Positions 45,230 through 53,618 of a stretch of DNA of 64,000 nt are shown piece by piece. Each line of letters starts with the position of its first letter. The first letter of the stretch is position 1. Under the pieces are notes generated by a model. The model did not search any database, was not told where the DNA came from, and was given only the letters and a program-made list of their open reading frames with translations. This stretch comes from Gp1-AA122 sp036378535 (GTDB lineage: Bacteria > Acidobacteriota > Terriglobia > Terriglobales > Acidobacteriaceae), in contig DASUWH010000059.1 in assembly GCA_036378535.1 (NCBI GenBank), forward strand, positions 62,001 to 126,000, read 5' to 3'. The translations under genes were made by a program, and so were the position numbers.

Positions 45230-46114
45230 TCAGTGCATGCCGTTCATGGAAGTCACTTTGGAAGTGAAAAAGAGGAAGAAGTTGGAGCCAACCTCGATCG
45301 CTCGGCCGGCGGCCTCCACCGCATCCATCTTTTCAGAGGAAGTGATTCCACTGCTCCCATCCGGGGTTGGCCAGTCGCTTTGATCCATGACCAGAATCGG
45401 CCTGACCTCCCACCAGATCGGTTTTGTGTTGATGAAGTTGTCGTCGACGACGTGGCTGTGGTTCGGAGTGGGAACAAAAACCGGAGCCGTGGGAGGCCCG
45501 GTCTTGCCCAGCGCCGCCAGGGCAACCGACAGATCTACCGATGAAGCGTGCATGGTACAAGTGCCAGGCACGGGATGGTTTGGGTCCGGACATTGGGTGG
45601 TGATCGCCGAATTCACCATTCCCTTCCAAGCTTCGGGGACTGCGCCAAAAAACTTGATAAGGGCCCGCCCCAAAGCTGGGCCGCAGAGTTCATGAGGTCT
45701 GCCGCCATTGGGGCAAGGCATAGCGTCATTGGGGTTTTGATCGTTGTCCACGGAGAACATCGGAACCAACACGTATAGGTGCGCGGTGTTCTTGGTCTTG
45801 CCGCCAGTGGGATCGTCCTCAGTTTCGGTCACCACCTGGCAAATAGGCGTTTGCATTTCATTGGGGTCGGATTGCGCGAGAACTTTATTGAAGTCAAGAT
45901 CCAGCTTGGGCATGTCGACACAGTCGAAGTTCTCAAGGTAAGTGAAGGTAACCAGCCGGTTGGCGCCAAAGCCGTGGGTCTGGTCAGGAGCGAGCTGGGC
46001 CCGTCCGCTGCCAGCGGCTAATAGTAGAGACGCGAAAACGGCAAGTGCGGCAAAGAAGGGGCGAGGCTGCCATCTCGAAATTTGTTGGAAATTGAACCAA
46101 CGGGTGATCATCAT
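45230..46114 (-). CDS. Cysteine-containing exported protein of unknown function
   Basis: A protein of about 294 residues. The ATG at 46114 has GGAG 4 bases upstream (46111 is also possible). A signal sequence (PFFAALAVFASLLLAAGSG) precedes the mature start LAPDQTHG. Six cysteines lie in the mature part: FDCVD, TPICQ, MPCPNGGRPHELCG and TTQCPDPNHPVPGTCTMH. No known domain was recognised; a central YVLVPMFSV and the tail NFFLFFTSKV look structured. It is transcribed just downstream of the di-heme cytochrome, with a 147-bp gap, and is likely a periplasmic partner. Confidence 0.6.
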   Translation of the reverse strand: MMITRWFNFQQISRWQPRPFFAALAVFASLLLAAGSGRAQLAPDQTHGFGANRLVTFTYLENFDCVDMPKLDLDFNKVLAQSDPNEMQTPICQVVTETEDDPTGGKTKNTAHLYVLVPMFSVDNDQNPNDAMPCPNGGRPHELCGPALGRALIKFFGAVPEAWKGMVNSAITTQCPDPNHPVPGTCTMHASSVDLSVALAALGKTGPPTAPVFVPTPNHSHVVDDNFINTKPIWWEVRPILVMDQSDWPTPDGSSGITSSEKMDAVEAAGRAIEVGSNFFLFFTSKVTSMNGMH

Positions 46115-46261
46115 GTTTCTCCTTTTTCGATCAAATTGAACAAAGCGCATGGCCGGCCACGATTGGGCGTGGCCATGCGTTCGGTCTTTCGTGGTGGCAG
46201 GCGGCTTAAACGGACGCTATGTTTGCGAAGCTAAAGAATAAAAATCTGCACCGAAAAACGG

Positions 46262-47686
46262 TCAGAACCTGAGGCTGAGCAGGTACTGAATCAGGTCACT
46301 CTTCTCGTTGGTGGTGAGACCCAAGTTCATGCAGGTGTTGTAGTGGTCAACCACGGCATTCAGGTCAGGGAAGCGACCATCGTGATAGAACCCGCCTTTG
46401 AAATGGGTGGACAAGGCTCCAATGGGCGAGGTGCGGTAACGGTGGTCAGGGCCGCGGTTGGCCTGGAAGCTGTCGATGCACACGTCTGTCGGTGTATGCA
46501 GATTCCATCCCGGCTCGCTCCAAAGGGGCTCGACATGACAACCGTTGCAACCCGCTTTTCCGCTGAATAGAGCATCACCCCGTTCCGCCGCATCTTTGTT
46601 GAAGGGAACTGTGGGCTTAGGTGCGGGAATCGCCAACTGATACATCTGCAGAGCGGCAAGCTTAGGAGTGATCTGATCATCATCGGGATTGATATGGGGC
46701 AGATCAGCAAAACCATTGGCCGCGGCGATGGGAAATTGTTCGGAGTTATCCAGCCTGGGGTCGAAAAAGCGACCTCTGCCGTGCATTTCCAGATTGGCTA
46801 CAAAAGCATTCCAGTGCGGCACGGAGCCCCAACCGATCCAGGTATGCAGGTTCACTCCGCCCAGGCCAAAGGCTGGCGGAATCAGGGAAGCACCCGAAAC
46901 ATGTGTACCGGTTACGACGCCGTCGGTGATTTGTTCAGGGTTGAAGGCTTTGCCATCGAGGAGTAACTCGGCGTCGAATTTTCCCGGTCCCCAGCTGTTC
47001 AACACACTGCGGACGGTAGCCTGATCTGTGTTGAGCAACTTGGCGACAGGGCGAAGATTTGGGGCCAGAGCCACGATAGCGCCGACATTCAGATCACGAT
47101 TCGGCCAGCCATCGAGGCGATGCCCGATGCAGCCGGTGCCCGGATTGGGGGTGATTTGCCCGGCACAGAGGGCGGGGATCGAATTGTCCACCGTGGAATG
47201 GCAGAGCGCGCATTGGATACCCATCGATTGGAGTTTTCCGGCAGAATCGAATATGCCGGTGACGCCGACTACTGCATTCAATTGCAGCAGTGCAACTGTG
47301 ACCGCCGGATCATTGAGATTGACCCTGCCCTTCTCGATCTGCTCTACCAAACTCTTTGGCAGGGCATCGACATCGACCTTCAGACCTACTGCCAAGGCAG
47401 TCTTCGGACTCACTCCGGGGCCGACTCCGCCCAAGGCAGCGCCCTCGATCGCCTTTTGTAGATGAAGGGTGTCTCCCCAGAAGGCCTGGTCAGCGAAGGT
47501 GTCGAAGCGAAAAATCTGTTCACCTTCCTGAACCTTGTTTATGGCGTTTTGAACCGCCGTGTTTTTGATTTCGGGGCCGTCTGCGGCCGCATGCAGGGGG
47601 GCCGAACGGATAACGCCGGCCACAGCAACCATCAGCACAACTAGCGCGCCAATTACGAAACCTGGGTGAACTCTTGCTCTTGACAT
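46262..47686 (-). CDS. Di-heme cytochrome c, CcpA/MauG-like C-terminus
   Basis: A 474-residue exported protein. The ATG at 47686 has GGAGG 5 bases upstream; the open frame runs 396 bases further but that part has no signal or family features. A signal/anchor helix (FVIGALVVLMVAVAGVI) is at residues 10-26. Two heme motifs are C159-A-L-C162-H163 and C380-N-G-C383-H384. The C-terminal TSPIGALSTHFKGGFYHDGR matches the di-heme peroxidase (CcpA/MauG) pattern. Long stretches between the hemes are unlike standard CcpA. It may reduce peroxide or oxidise a periplasmic substrate. Confidence 0.75.
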   Translation of the reverse strand: MSRARVHPGFVIGALVVLMVAVAGVIRSAPLHAAADGPEIKNTAVQNAINKVQEGEQIFRFDTFADQAFWGDTLHLQKAIEGAALGGVGPGVSPKTALAVGLKVDVDALPKSLVEQIEKGRVNLNDPAVTVALLQLNAVVGVTGIFDSAGKLQSMGIQCALCHSTVDNSIPALCAGQITPNPGTGCIGHRLDGWPNRDLNVGAIVALAPNLRPVAKLLNTDQATVRSVLNSWGPGKFDAELLLDGKAFNPEQITDGVVTGTHVSGASLIPPAFGLGGVNLHTWIGWGSVPHWNAFVANLEMHGRGRFFDPRLDNSEQFPIAAANGFADLPHINPDDDQITPKLAALQMYQLAIPAPKPTVPFNKDAAERGDALFSGKAGCNGCHVEPLWSEPGWNLHTPTDVCIDSFQANRGPDHRYRTSPIGALSTHFKGGFYHDGRFPDLNAVVDHYNTCMNLGLTTNEKSDLIQYLLSLRF

Positions 47687-48132
47687 GTAAACCTCCATGC
47701 CTCGGGGAGGCAGCGGTGAGCGATGGGTAGACTTCTCCCTCGACCCGGCGGGGTTAAACCGCTGGGCGGGTTGGAGGGAAACGAGAATGAGCGCCTGAGT
47801 TAAAGGGCAGGTGGTGATCGCGAGCAGCACGAGCGCCAGCCTTTTGCGTCCTTCATCGAGTTTCTTCAGGTCTTTCTCTGATTCGGTGCACGGGCGGACG
47901 TTCTCGCTCGCCACGGTGGTCGGATTACAGAGGAGATTTTGTTGCCACTTGAGAGAGTGAAACCGAAGGGATAGGTTTCCAGTGGACTGTCTCCGTTTTG
48001 TCAAGAGATTGTTATATTCGTGTCGGCTGGGAGAGAGGGTCGGGCTTGATCTAAGTACACCCCGGGCCACAGGGGTCTTCAAAAGTCTGGAACTTGCGGT
48101 ATCCTAAGGATCTGCACTCTCATCGAGGTCTC
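47687..48132. other. Region between divergent cytochrome and nuoB genes
   Basis: Apart from an unconvincing in-frame extension of the cytochrome gene, nothing is recognised in these 446 bases. Both genes point away from it, so it should hold both promoters, but no clear -35/-10 pair at good spacing was found. There is an AT-rich gttatatt stretch near 48011. Confidence 0.5.
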
Positions 48133-48693
48133 ATGGGCTGGCTACAGAATAAGTTCGAAAAGAACTTCCTGATTACGACGGTGGATTATGTTTTCAACTG
48201 GGCACGGAAATCGGCACTCTGGCCGATGACCTTTGGACTGGCCTGCTGCGCGATCGAGATGATCGCTTCCTCGACTGCGCGCTTCGATATCGCGCGCTTC
48301 GGCTCGGAGGTCTTTCGGCCCAGTCCGCGCCAGAGCGACCTGATGATTGTCGCCGGGACTGTCACTCTGAAGATGGCTCCGGTAGTGAAGCGAATCTACG
48401 ACCAAATGCCCGATCCCAAGTGGGTTATTTCCATGGGCGCATGCTCTTCGGTGGGCGGTCCCTTCAATACCTATGCTGTGCTGCAGGGAGTCGATCGGAT
48501 TGTGCCCACCGACGTTTACGTGATTGGTTGTCCCCCGCGCCCCGAGAACCTGTTTTACGCATTACTCAAGCTGCAGGATAAGATCGACCAGATGTCTCTG
48601 GCGAAGCGGCCCACGGAAGTGCGTCTGGACCAGAGCATGGTGGAAAATTTCAAGCGCCAGGTCATGATTGCGCAGACGTTGCAACCGAAGTAA
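48133..48693 (+). CDS. nuoB: NADH-quinone oxidoreductase subunit B
   Basis: A 186-residue NuoB protein, which holds the N2 [4Fe-4S] cluster of complex I beside the quinone site. Ligand cysteines are in FGLACCAIEM (C38, C39), MGACSSVGG and VIGCPPRPE. Family sequences SPRQSDLMIVAGTVT and GVDRIVPTDVYV are intact, so the subunit should be functional. ATG 48133 has GAGG upstream; the open frame begins at a TTG at 48094. Unusually, no other nuo gene is next to it: a repeat region and a Rieske gene follow. Confidence 0.93.
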   Translation: MGWLQNKFEKNFLITTVDYVFNWARKSALWPMTFGLACCAIEMIASSTARFDIARFGSEVFRPSPRQSDLMIVAGTVTLKMAPVVKRIYDQMPDPKWVISMGACSSVGGPFNTYAVLQGVDRIVPTDVYVIGCPPRPENLFYALLKLQDKIDQMSLAKRPTEVRLDQSMVENFKRQVMIAQTLQPK

Positions 48694-49067
48694 TCCGTCA
48701 GTGTTCAGCCGTCAGCACTCAGCACCTAAGGGTTCATGCCGGGTCACAACTACATCCATCGCTCTCGCTGGGGACGGCGCGGCTGAACAGGTTCCGGAAA
48801 AAGTACTTTGCCGCTAGGAAACGGGCCCCTCAGGCGCTAAAGCGCGGACGTATTCTCAACGGCTTAGCGGCACCCTTCGACTGCGCTCAGGGCAGGCTAG
48901 TGAACTCGTGCCCTTCCCGATATTACTTACTTGGTTTTTTTCCGCAGCCTGTGAAGCCGTGCCCTTTCAAAACGCACTCGAAGTCGAGTTTTTTAGCAAC
49001 CGCTGAAGCCGCGCCCTATCAAGCCGATTTATGAGATAGTTCTGAGTGCTGAAGGTTGAGTGCTCTT
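48694..49067. other. Intergenic region with repeat A copy 3 and flanking heptamer arrays
   Basis: No gene is seen in these 374 bases. A heptamer array lies at 48697-48726 (gtcagtg, ttcagcc, gtcagca, ctcagca), repeat A at 48780-49034, and complementary units (ctgagtg, ctgaagg, ttgagtg) at 49042-49066. The repeat is thus flanked by inverted arrays. Confidence 0.7.
48780..49034. repeat. Dispersed intergenic repeat A, copy 3, interrupted
   Basis: It follows the copies at 2418 and 38556 closely, but the hairpin loop is split: between ggcac and actcgtgcc there is an insert of about 30 bases (cttcgactgcgctcagggca) that resembles the interior of element B. The distal part continues with aaaacgcactcgaagtcgag and a second tgaagccgcgcc block. 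Confidence 0.75.
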
Positions 49068-49376
49068 ATGTCCGACTACCTCAAACTCACCACCGAATCC
49101 GAACTGCCTCCCATCAACGAAGCGCGGGAATTCACGCTTGGCGATAAGACCATCTGCGTTGCCAATGTCGACGGCACGATTACTGCGATGGATAATGTCT
49201 GCCTGCATCGCGGCGGGCCCCTGGGGCAGGGCGTGATCGATCGCGGAAAATTGATTTGCCCCTGGCACGGATGGGAATGGAATACGAGTACTGGCGAGGC
49301 CGTCCACAACCCTGCGGCCAAGGTTGCCGTCTACCCTGTAAAGATTGAGCATGGGGATGTGCTAATTAAGCTGTGA
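49068..49376 (+). CDS. Rieske [2Fe-2S] ferredoxin-like protein (NirD-type)
   Basis: A 102-residue cytosolic protein with one Rieske domain. Cluster ligands are C45-L-H47 and C64-P-W-H67 in NVCLHRGGPLG and ICPWHGWEW, with the GPL and GW context typical of biphenyl-dioxygenase ferredoxins and NirD-like proteins. No signal peptide is present. ATG 49068 is preferred to a TTG at 49056 because it lies just after the heptamer array. It probably shuttles electrons to an oxygenase or reductase encoded elsewhere. Confidence 0.88.
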   Translation: MSDYLKLTTESELPPINEAREFTLGDKTICVANVDGTITAMDNVCLHRGGPLGQGVIDRGKLICPWHGWEWNTSTGEAVHNPAAKVAVYPVKIEHGDVLIKL

Positions 49377-49395
49377 ATTCGAAATCAGAGAAGGC

Positions 49396-49512
49396 TTAGA
49401 TAGGGCGAAGCAACAGCAACGCGATCAGGACGACCAGGCAGAGGCAGAGCACGAGCAGAGGCAGTTTTTCGCTCTTGTCCGAATTCCGCCAGAAATGGCG
49501 CGTACCAGCCAT
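49396..49512 (-). CDS. Candidate small membrane protein, 38 residues
   Basis: A short frame MAGTRHFWRNSDKSEKLPLL followed by a hydrophobic stretch (VLCLCLVVLIALLLLRPI) forms one likely helix at residues 19-36 after a basic start. Upstream only a weak AGG is seen. It is convergent with the Rieske gene, ending 20 bases from its stop. There is no homology evidence, so this is a candidate only. Confidence 0.35.
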   Translation of the reverse strand: MAGTRHFWRNSDKSEKLPLLVLCLCLVVLIALLLLRPI

Positions 49513-49880
49513 CCTGAGAGTTTTATCCACTTGCGCGCTTGAGGCAATAGCCCATTGGTGGTTGGCCTGAAGGTAACTGTGACCCTCGTGTTAAAAGCGG
49601 GCGCAGCCGCGCCGCTTGGCCGCTTGCACGGGCAGAGGCTCCGAAAGGCATTCTGGAGCATAAGCATTGGGTGTACATCGTCGCCAAGCTGCGGCGACAG
49701 CAACGGTGAGAATTCCCTTCGAGGCCTGTGCCTGATTTGGGAGACGTGCGGTCCTCCGACTCCGGCTAAAACCCAATCTTTATGTGGCTCGGGACGCTGC
49801 GCTGAAGCCGCGCTCTTTCAAAACCGATATGCGATAGCTTCTCAGCATTCAGCCGCGCCGCTGGGCTGATGGGTGACAGG
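49513..49880. other. Non-coding stretch with a repeat A fragment
   Basis: No gene is supported in these 368 bases. Around 49801-49856 the sequence gctgaagccgcgctctttca, then aaaccgatatgcgatag and two tcag units, is a copy of the distal end of repeat A as seen at 49001-49056. The HD-GYP gene ends just after it on the other strand. Confidence 0.5.
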
Positions 49881-51239
49881 CTAGGTCAGATACTTTCGGC
49901 CATTGCTGACCTTGTGCTGCACGGTGGCGGCGAGGTGGTCGATGTCGCCGGGGGCGATATTCAACCCAGTGGGGTTGTCGAGGAACGGGGTGCGATTGCT
50001 CCCCACCGCGTCGCGGCGAGTCTGCACCAGCAATCCTTGTACGGCATTAGGGTCGTACTTCTGCGGCGTCATACGCACGATTTCGCTCAGTGTACCGCCG
50101 ACCGAGAGCGGTTCACGGTAGGGTCGCGCACTGGTCATGGCATCGAAAGTATCTGCCAAACCGATGATGCGGACGGTCATCGGCACGTCCTGCATCAGAA
50201 GGCCATCCGGGTATCCCGAGCCGTCCCCGCGCTCGTGATGCCAGCGCACGATCTCTGGAATCTGCGGCCAAGGGAACTCAACGCCAGTGACGATCTGGTG
50301 CCCAACCACGGTATGATCCGCCATTTCACGAAATTCAGTCGGATCCAGGGCGCCCGGCTTTCCAAAAATATGTTTATCGACTGCCACTTTGCCGATGTCG
50401 TGCAGATAACCTGCCGAACGCAGCCCTGCCACTTCATTGGGATCCATGCCCATGGCCTCTCCGATGGCGGCTGCATATTTGCCTACACGCAAGGAGTGTC
50501 CATGGATATTCACGTGTTTTACATCAATCGCTGCCGCGAACGCTTCCAGAGCGTTGTCGTAGAACCCGTGCAACGAAGCCATGAGACGAAGGTTTTCGGC
50601 CACTCGCTGGGCCAGCGATTGCGTCAGCACGTGGTTGTGAACGGCCAAGGCGACATAGTGAGAAAGGATGGCAAGCGACTCCAATTCTTCCTCGTCATAA
50701 TCCACGTCTGCGTCGCGGCGTCCTAAGGCGACCAGGCCTACGAGGCGGTTGCCTACCTTCAAGGGCACGAGGCTGCGAAACATCTCCGGTGCCACATTTC
50801 CGCTAGAACTGAAAAAAGTGTCGTAGGTATCCAGCGTCAAGACAACCGGCCGTTGCAATGAACTGAGCGCGTGAATGTGTTTGGGGAGGAGCGGCACGAT
50901 GGCCGGCTCCGGCAACATGGTGAACCCTTCCGCCGCAATGGAGGTGAGGAGCGAAGGCTTATCGCTGAAAACGAATAGAGCAGCTTCGCGGGCGCCAGCC
51001 GAGGCGCGAAGCGCGGAAATCATGGTGCGCGCAGTCTGTGGGAAGTCGCGTTCCGCGGTCATTTCCGGACCGAGATCGGAAAGCGCCTCGACTGTTCGCA
51101 GCAGGCGACGAAAATTGTTGTTCTGTATTGCCACGCGTGCGTGGCGAAACCCAGAGCAAGTCGAGAGTAGCACGCCGCTGTTTTCGAGGGTAAGTAGGCT
51201 GTATTGGTTAGTTTGGTGCCGAAACATCGGCATCAACAC
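49881..51239 (-). CDS. GAF - HD-GYP phosphodiesterase
   Basis: A protein of up to 452 residues. Residues about 50-210 are a GAF-like sensor domain (ALFVFSDKPSLLTSIAAEG, VGNRLVGLVALGRRDADV). The rest is an HD-GYP domain: HSLRVGKYAAAIGEAMG, YLHDIGKVAVDKH with HD at about 280-281, HHERGDGSGYPDG with GYP near 342-344, and LADTFDAMTS. All metal and signature residues are present, so it should degrade c-di-GMP. The start is uncertain (GTG 51239, ATG 51233 or ATG 51227). The PilZ protein at 29265 is a possible target of the same signal. Confidence 0.9.
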   Translation of the reverse strand: MLMPMFRHQTNQYSLLTLENSGVLLSTCSGFRHARVAIQNNNFRRLLRTVEALSDLGPEMTAERDFPQTARTMISALRASAGAREAALFVFSDKPSLLTSIAAEGFTMLPEPAIVPLLPKHIHALSSLQRPVVLTLDTYDTFFSSSGNVAPEMFRSLVPLKVGNRLVGLVALGRRDADVDYDEEELESLAILSHYVALAVHNHVLTQSLAQRVAENLRLMASLHGFYDNALEAFAAAIDVKHVNIHGHSLRVGKYAAAIGEAMGMDPNEVAGLRSAGYLHDIGKVAVDKHIFGKPGALDPTEFREMADHTVVGHQIVTGVEFPWPQIPEIVRWHHERGDGSGYPDGLLMQDVPMTVRIIGLADTFDAMTSARPYREPLSVGGTLSEIVRMTPQKYDPNAVQGLLVQTRRDAVGSNRTPFLDNPTGLNIAPGDIDHLAATVQHKVSNGRKYLT

Positions 51240-51292
51240 TTGTCTTCAGATCGGCAAGGCGTGATGGCAGAAGGGCGGCTGTCACTCATTTT

Positions 51293-52006
51293 TCAAAATA
51301 CCCGCTGCAAATCCGCAAATCGCTCCACCACCAGCAGGCGTGCTGGCGCGCGCGCTTGGGCGACCTCTTCATGTTCCAGGACCCAGGTATTTCCATGGGG
51401 GACGAAAACGGCGTTCAAACCCACGGCCAGGGCGGGGTTAATGTCGGACTTGGGACTGTTCCCGATCATCCAGCTGTACTCGGAGGGCAGATCATAGCGC
51501 GAAATCATCTCCCGGTAGGTGCTCACGTCTTTCTCGGAGACAATTTGGACGGCGGCAAAATAATGCTTGAGTCCGGAGCGCTCGATTTTCCCGGTCTGCT
51601 CGGCAAGATGTCCCTTAGTCAGAAGGATCAGATTGTGCCGCTCCGACAAATACTGGAGAGTCTCGGGAACGGCGGGCATGATTTCGACCGGATGCTCGGC
51701 GATGGTGTGCGCAAATCCGCGAATAGTCTCGTGTAACGAGGGCGTCAGGGGTTCCAGAGACAGCCGTTCGAATGTGTCTACCAGCGCATGAGCGAAACTG
51801 TGCAGCCCATATCCATGCTTGACGATGCACTCTCGTTCGACTTCGTTGAGCACCCCGCGTACCTGCTCGGGAGAGTATTCATGGTGGTTGAGAAACGATA
51901 TAAAGTTGGCGATGGCCCGCTCGAAGTAAATGTTGTTTTCCCAGAGCGTATCGTCTGCGTCGATGAGCAGATGCTGCGGGCTGTCGATGGTGCCGTCCAT
52001 CCCCAT
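51293..52006 (-). CDS. HAD-superfamily hydrolase
   Basis: A 237-residue HAD phosphatase. Motif I is LLIDADDTLW with D16 and D18, motif II is LILLTKGH, and the acidic motif is MIGNSPKSDINPAL, with a K in KDVSTYR. A helical cap sits between motifs I and II, the type I cap of beta-phosphoglucomutase-like enzymes. Substrate is unknown. A second ATG at 52000 is possible. The gene runs in the same direction as the HD-GYP gene, 53 bp upstream of it. Confidence 0.85.
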   Translation of the reverse strand: MGMDGTIDSPQHLLIDADDTLWENNIYFERAIANFISFLNHHEYSPEQVRGVLNEVERECIVKHGYGLHSFAHALVDTFERLSLEPLTPSLHETIRGFAHTIAEHPVEIMPAVPETLQYLSERHNLILLTKGHLAEQTGKIERSGLKHYFAAVQIVSEKDVSTYREMISRYDLPSEYSWMIGNSPKSDINPALAVGLNAVFVPHGNTWVLEHEEVAQARAPARLLVVERFADLQRVF

Positions 52007-52143
52007 GGGTTGATGATAGCGCAGCAGTAAGCCTCAGGTGCGAGATCTCAGGAGCCCGTCAGCCAAGGGAGGAAGAAAAAATGTAGCGAGGTATCGAGGA
52101 ATGCTTCAGATCCGTTATCGAGGCACTCTGAACGGGAACGCGC

Positions 52144-53028
52144 TTACTCCACGAAATCGACTTGCGCTCGGTGAGGAATCACGCCCTTTTCAAATCCCAT
52201 ATCGAGCAATCGGCGCACGGCCTCGCGGCCATCCGGTCCGTAGTCGAGGGTTCGCTCATTCACGTACATACCGACAAAGCGATCGGCTAATTGTGGCTCC
52301 AGGTCGCGCGCAAACTGCATGGCGTAGGCCAGAGCTTCTTCGCGGTGATCGAGCGCATATTGGATGCTCTCGCGCAAGGCGCGTGCGACCGTAGAGATCA
52401 GTTCCGGGCCCAGGCTCCGTCGAATGGCATTGCCGCCCAGGGGCAGAGGAAGGCCAGTCAGGTTGCGCCACCAGGCGCCCATGTCTACGATTCGATGCAG
52501 ACCGCTTTTATCAAAGGTCAACTGCCCTTCGTGGATGATCAACCCAGCCTCGTATTTCCCTTCCAGAACCTGCGGGATGATCTGGTCGAAAGGAACCACT
52601 TCGGTTTCGACTTCGGGAGCAAATAGCTTTAACGCGAGGTATGCGGTGGTGAGAGTGCCGGGCACGGCAATGCGTTTACCCCTGATTTCATCAACAGAAT
52701 ACGAGCGCCTGGCAACGATCATAGGCCCATAGCCCTCGCCCACACTTCCGCCACTCGGCAGAAGAGCGTACTTCTCTTGAATGTAGGGATAGGCGTGGAA
52801 TGAAATAGCGGTTACGTCGTAGAATCCGTCGCCCTCGCGCGCCTTCTGATTCAGAGCCTGAATGTCACACAGAGTGTGCGTATAGCGAATGCCTGCCGAG
52901 CGTACTTTGTTGGTCGCCAGCCCATAAAACATAAAAGCGTCGTCTGAATCGGGGCTATGGGCGATGGTAATTTCGCGAAGTCCCGATGGCGCCGAAACGC
53001 TCGGCGATGAAAGACTGCTTGCAGTCAT
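52144..53028 (-). CDS. mqnD: 1,4-dihydroxy-6-naphthoate synthase
   Basis: A 294-residue enzyme of the futalosine menaquinone pathway that converts cyclic dehypoxanthinyl futalosine to 1,4-dihydroxy-6-naphthoate. Family landmarks are IAHSPDSDDAFMFYGLA, VTAISFHAYPYI, LLPSGGSVGEGYGPMIV and VPGTLTTAYLALKLF. It has the fold of periplasmic binding proteins but no signal peptide. Its ATG overlaps the bioY stop (ATGA). mqnC and mqnA are elsewhere in the window; mqnB and mqnE are not seen. Confidence 0.93.
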   Translation of the reverse strand: MTASSLSSPSVSAPSGLREITIAHSPDSDDAFMFYGLATNKVRSAGIRYTHTLCDIQALNQKAREGDGFYDVTAISFHAYPYIQEKYALLPSGGSVGEGYGPMIVARRSYSVDEIRGKRIAVPGTLTTAYLALKLFAPEVETEVVPFDQIIPQVLEGKYEAGLIIHEGQLTFDKSGLHRIVDMGAWWRNLTGLPLPLGGNAIRRSLGPELISTVARALRESIQYALDHREEALAYAMQFARDLEPQLADRFVGMYVNERTLDYGPDGREAVRRLLDMGFEKGVIPHRAQVDFVE

Positions 53029-53606
53029 GATTGAGCCTTGGCAGTGCGCCGTACCCGAACTGCAAGGGCGGCTGCGAACATTACCTTGATCACTTGAGCA
53101 AATACGAACCAGTACAGCCCAAATCGAATGGCTTGAGCGAAAGAATGCGTCAGTATGGCAAGCCGGCCAATGCCGCCTGCGAACAAAACTATTTCCGCTA
53201 AAACCCCCGCCGCCGCAACGCGGGCAAACGTCGCCCGGCCACGCTCCACGATCCAGCCGGCCAATCCGGCTACTAGCGGGTACATCATAAGAAATCCGCC
53301 GGTCGGTCCCAGCAGTTGAGCGATGCCCCCGGGTCCAAGGGGGTTGAAGACCGGTAACCCTGCCGCACCTTCGGCTAGATACAAAGCCAGGGCAGCAAAC
53401 CCACGCCTACTACCCAGTGTGAGTCCAACCAGCAGCACGCCAAAATCCTGCATGGTGAGCGGCACTGGCGTGAAGGGGAGAGGAACAGTTACACGTGCGC
53501 AGAGGGCCACAAACAGGCTCGCGCCCACAACGATGGCCGCCTGCTTCGCCCAGTCCGCACTCCGCACTCGTCCCTGAACGATACTGTCAGCACCGGATAT
53601 TTCCAT
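53025..53606 (-). CDS. bioY: Biotin transporter BioY
   Basis: A 193-residue inner-membrane S-component of the energy-coupling-factor family, with about six helices. The family motifs are VPLPFTPVPLTMQDFGVLL and LYLAEGAAGLPVFNPLGPGG followed by LLGPTGGFLMMYP, which line the biotin pocket. No EcfA or EcfT gene is adjacent, so it works alone or with a shared module. AGGAGG lies just before its ATG. It is translationally coupled to mqnD by a 4-base overlap. Confidence 0.95.
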   Translation of the reverse strand: MEISGADSIVQGRVRSADWAKQAAIVVGASLFVALCARVTVPLPFTPVPLTMQDFGVLLVGLTLGSRRGFAALALYLAEGAAGLPVFNPLGPGGIAQLLGPTGGFLMMYPLVAGLAGWIVERGRATFARVAAAGVLAEIVLFAGGIGRLAILTHSFAQAIRFGLYWFVFAQVIKVMFAAALAVRVRRTAKAQS

Positions 53607-53618
53607 GATTGCCTCCTG

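Noticed and set aside
47687..48082. N-terminal extension of the di-heme cytochrome frame
   Set aside because: The signal helix and a perfect GGAGG site lie at the ATG at 47686; the upstream residues have no signal or domain features.
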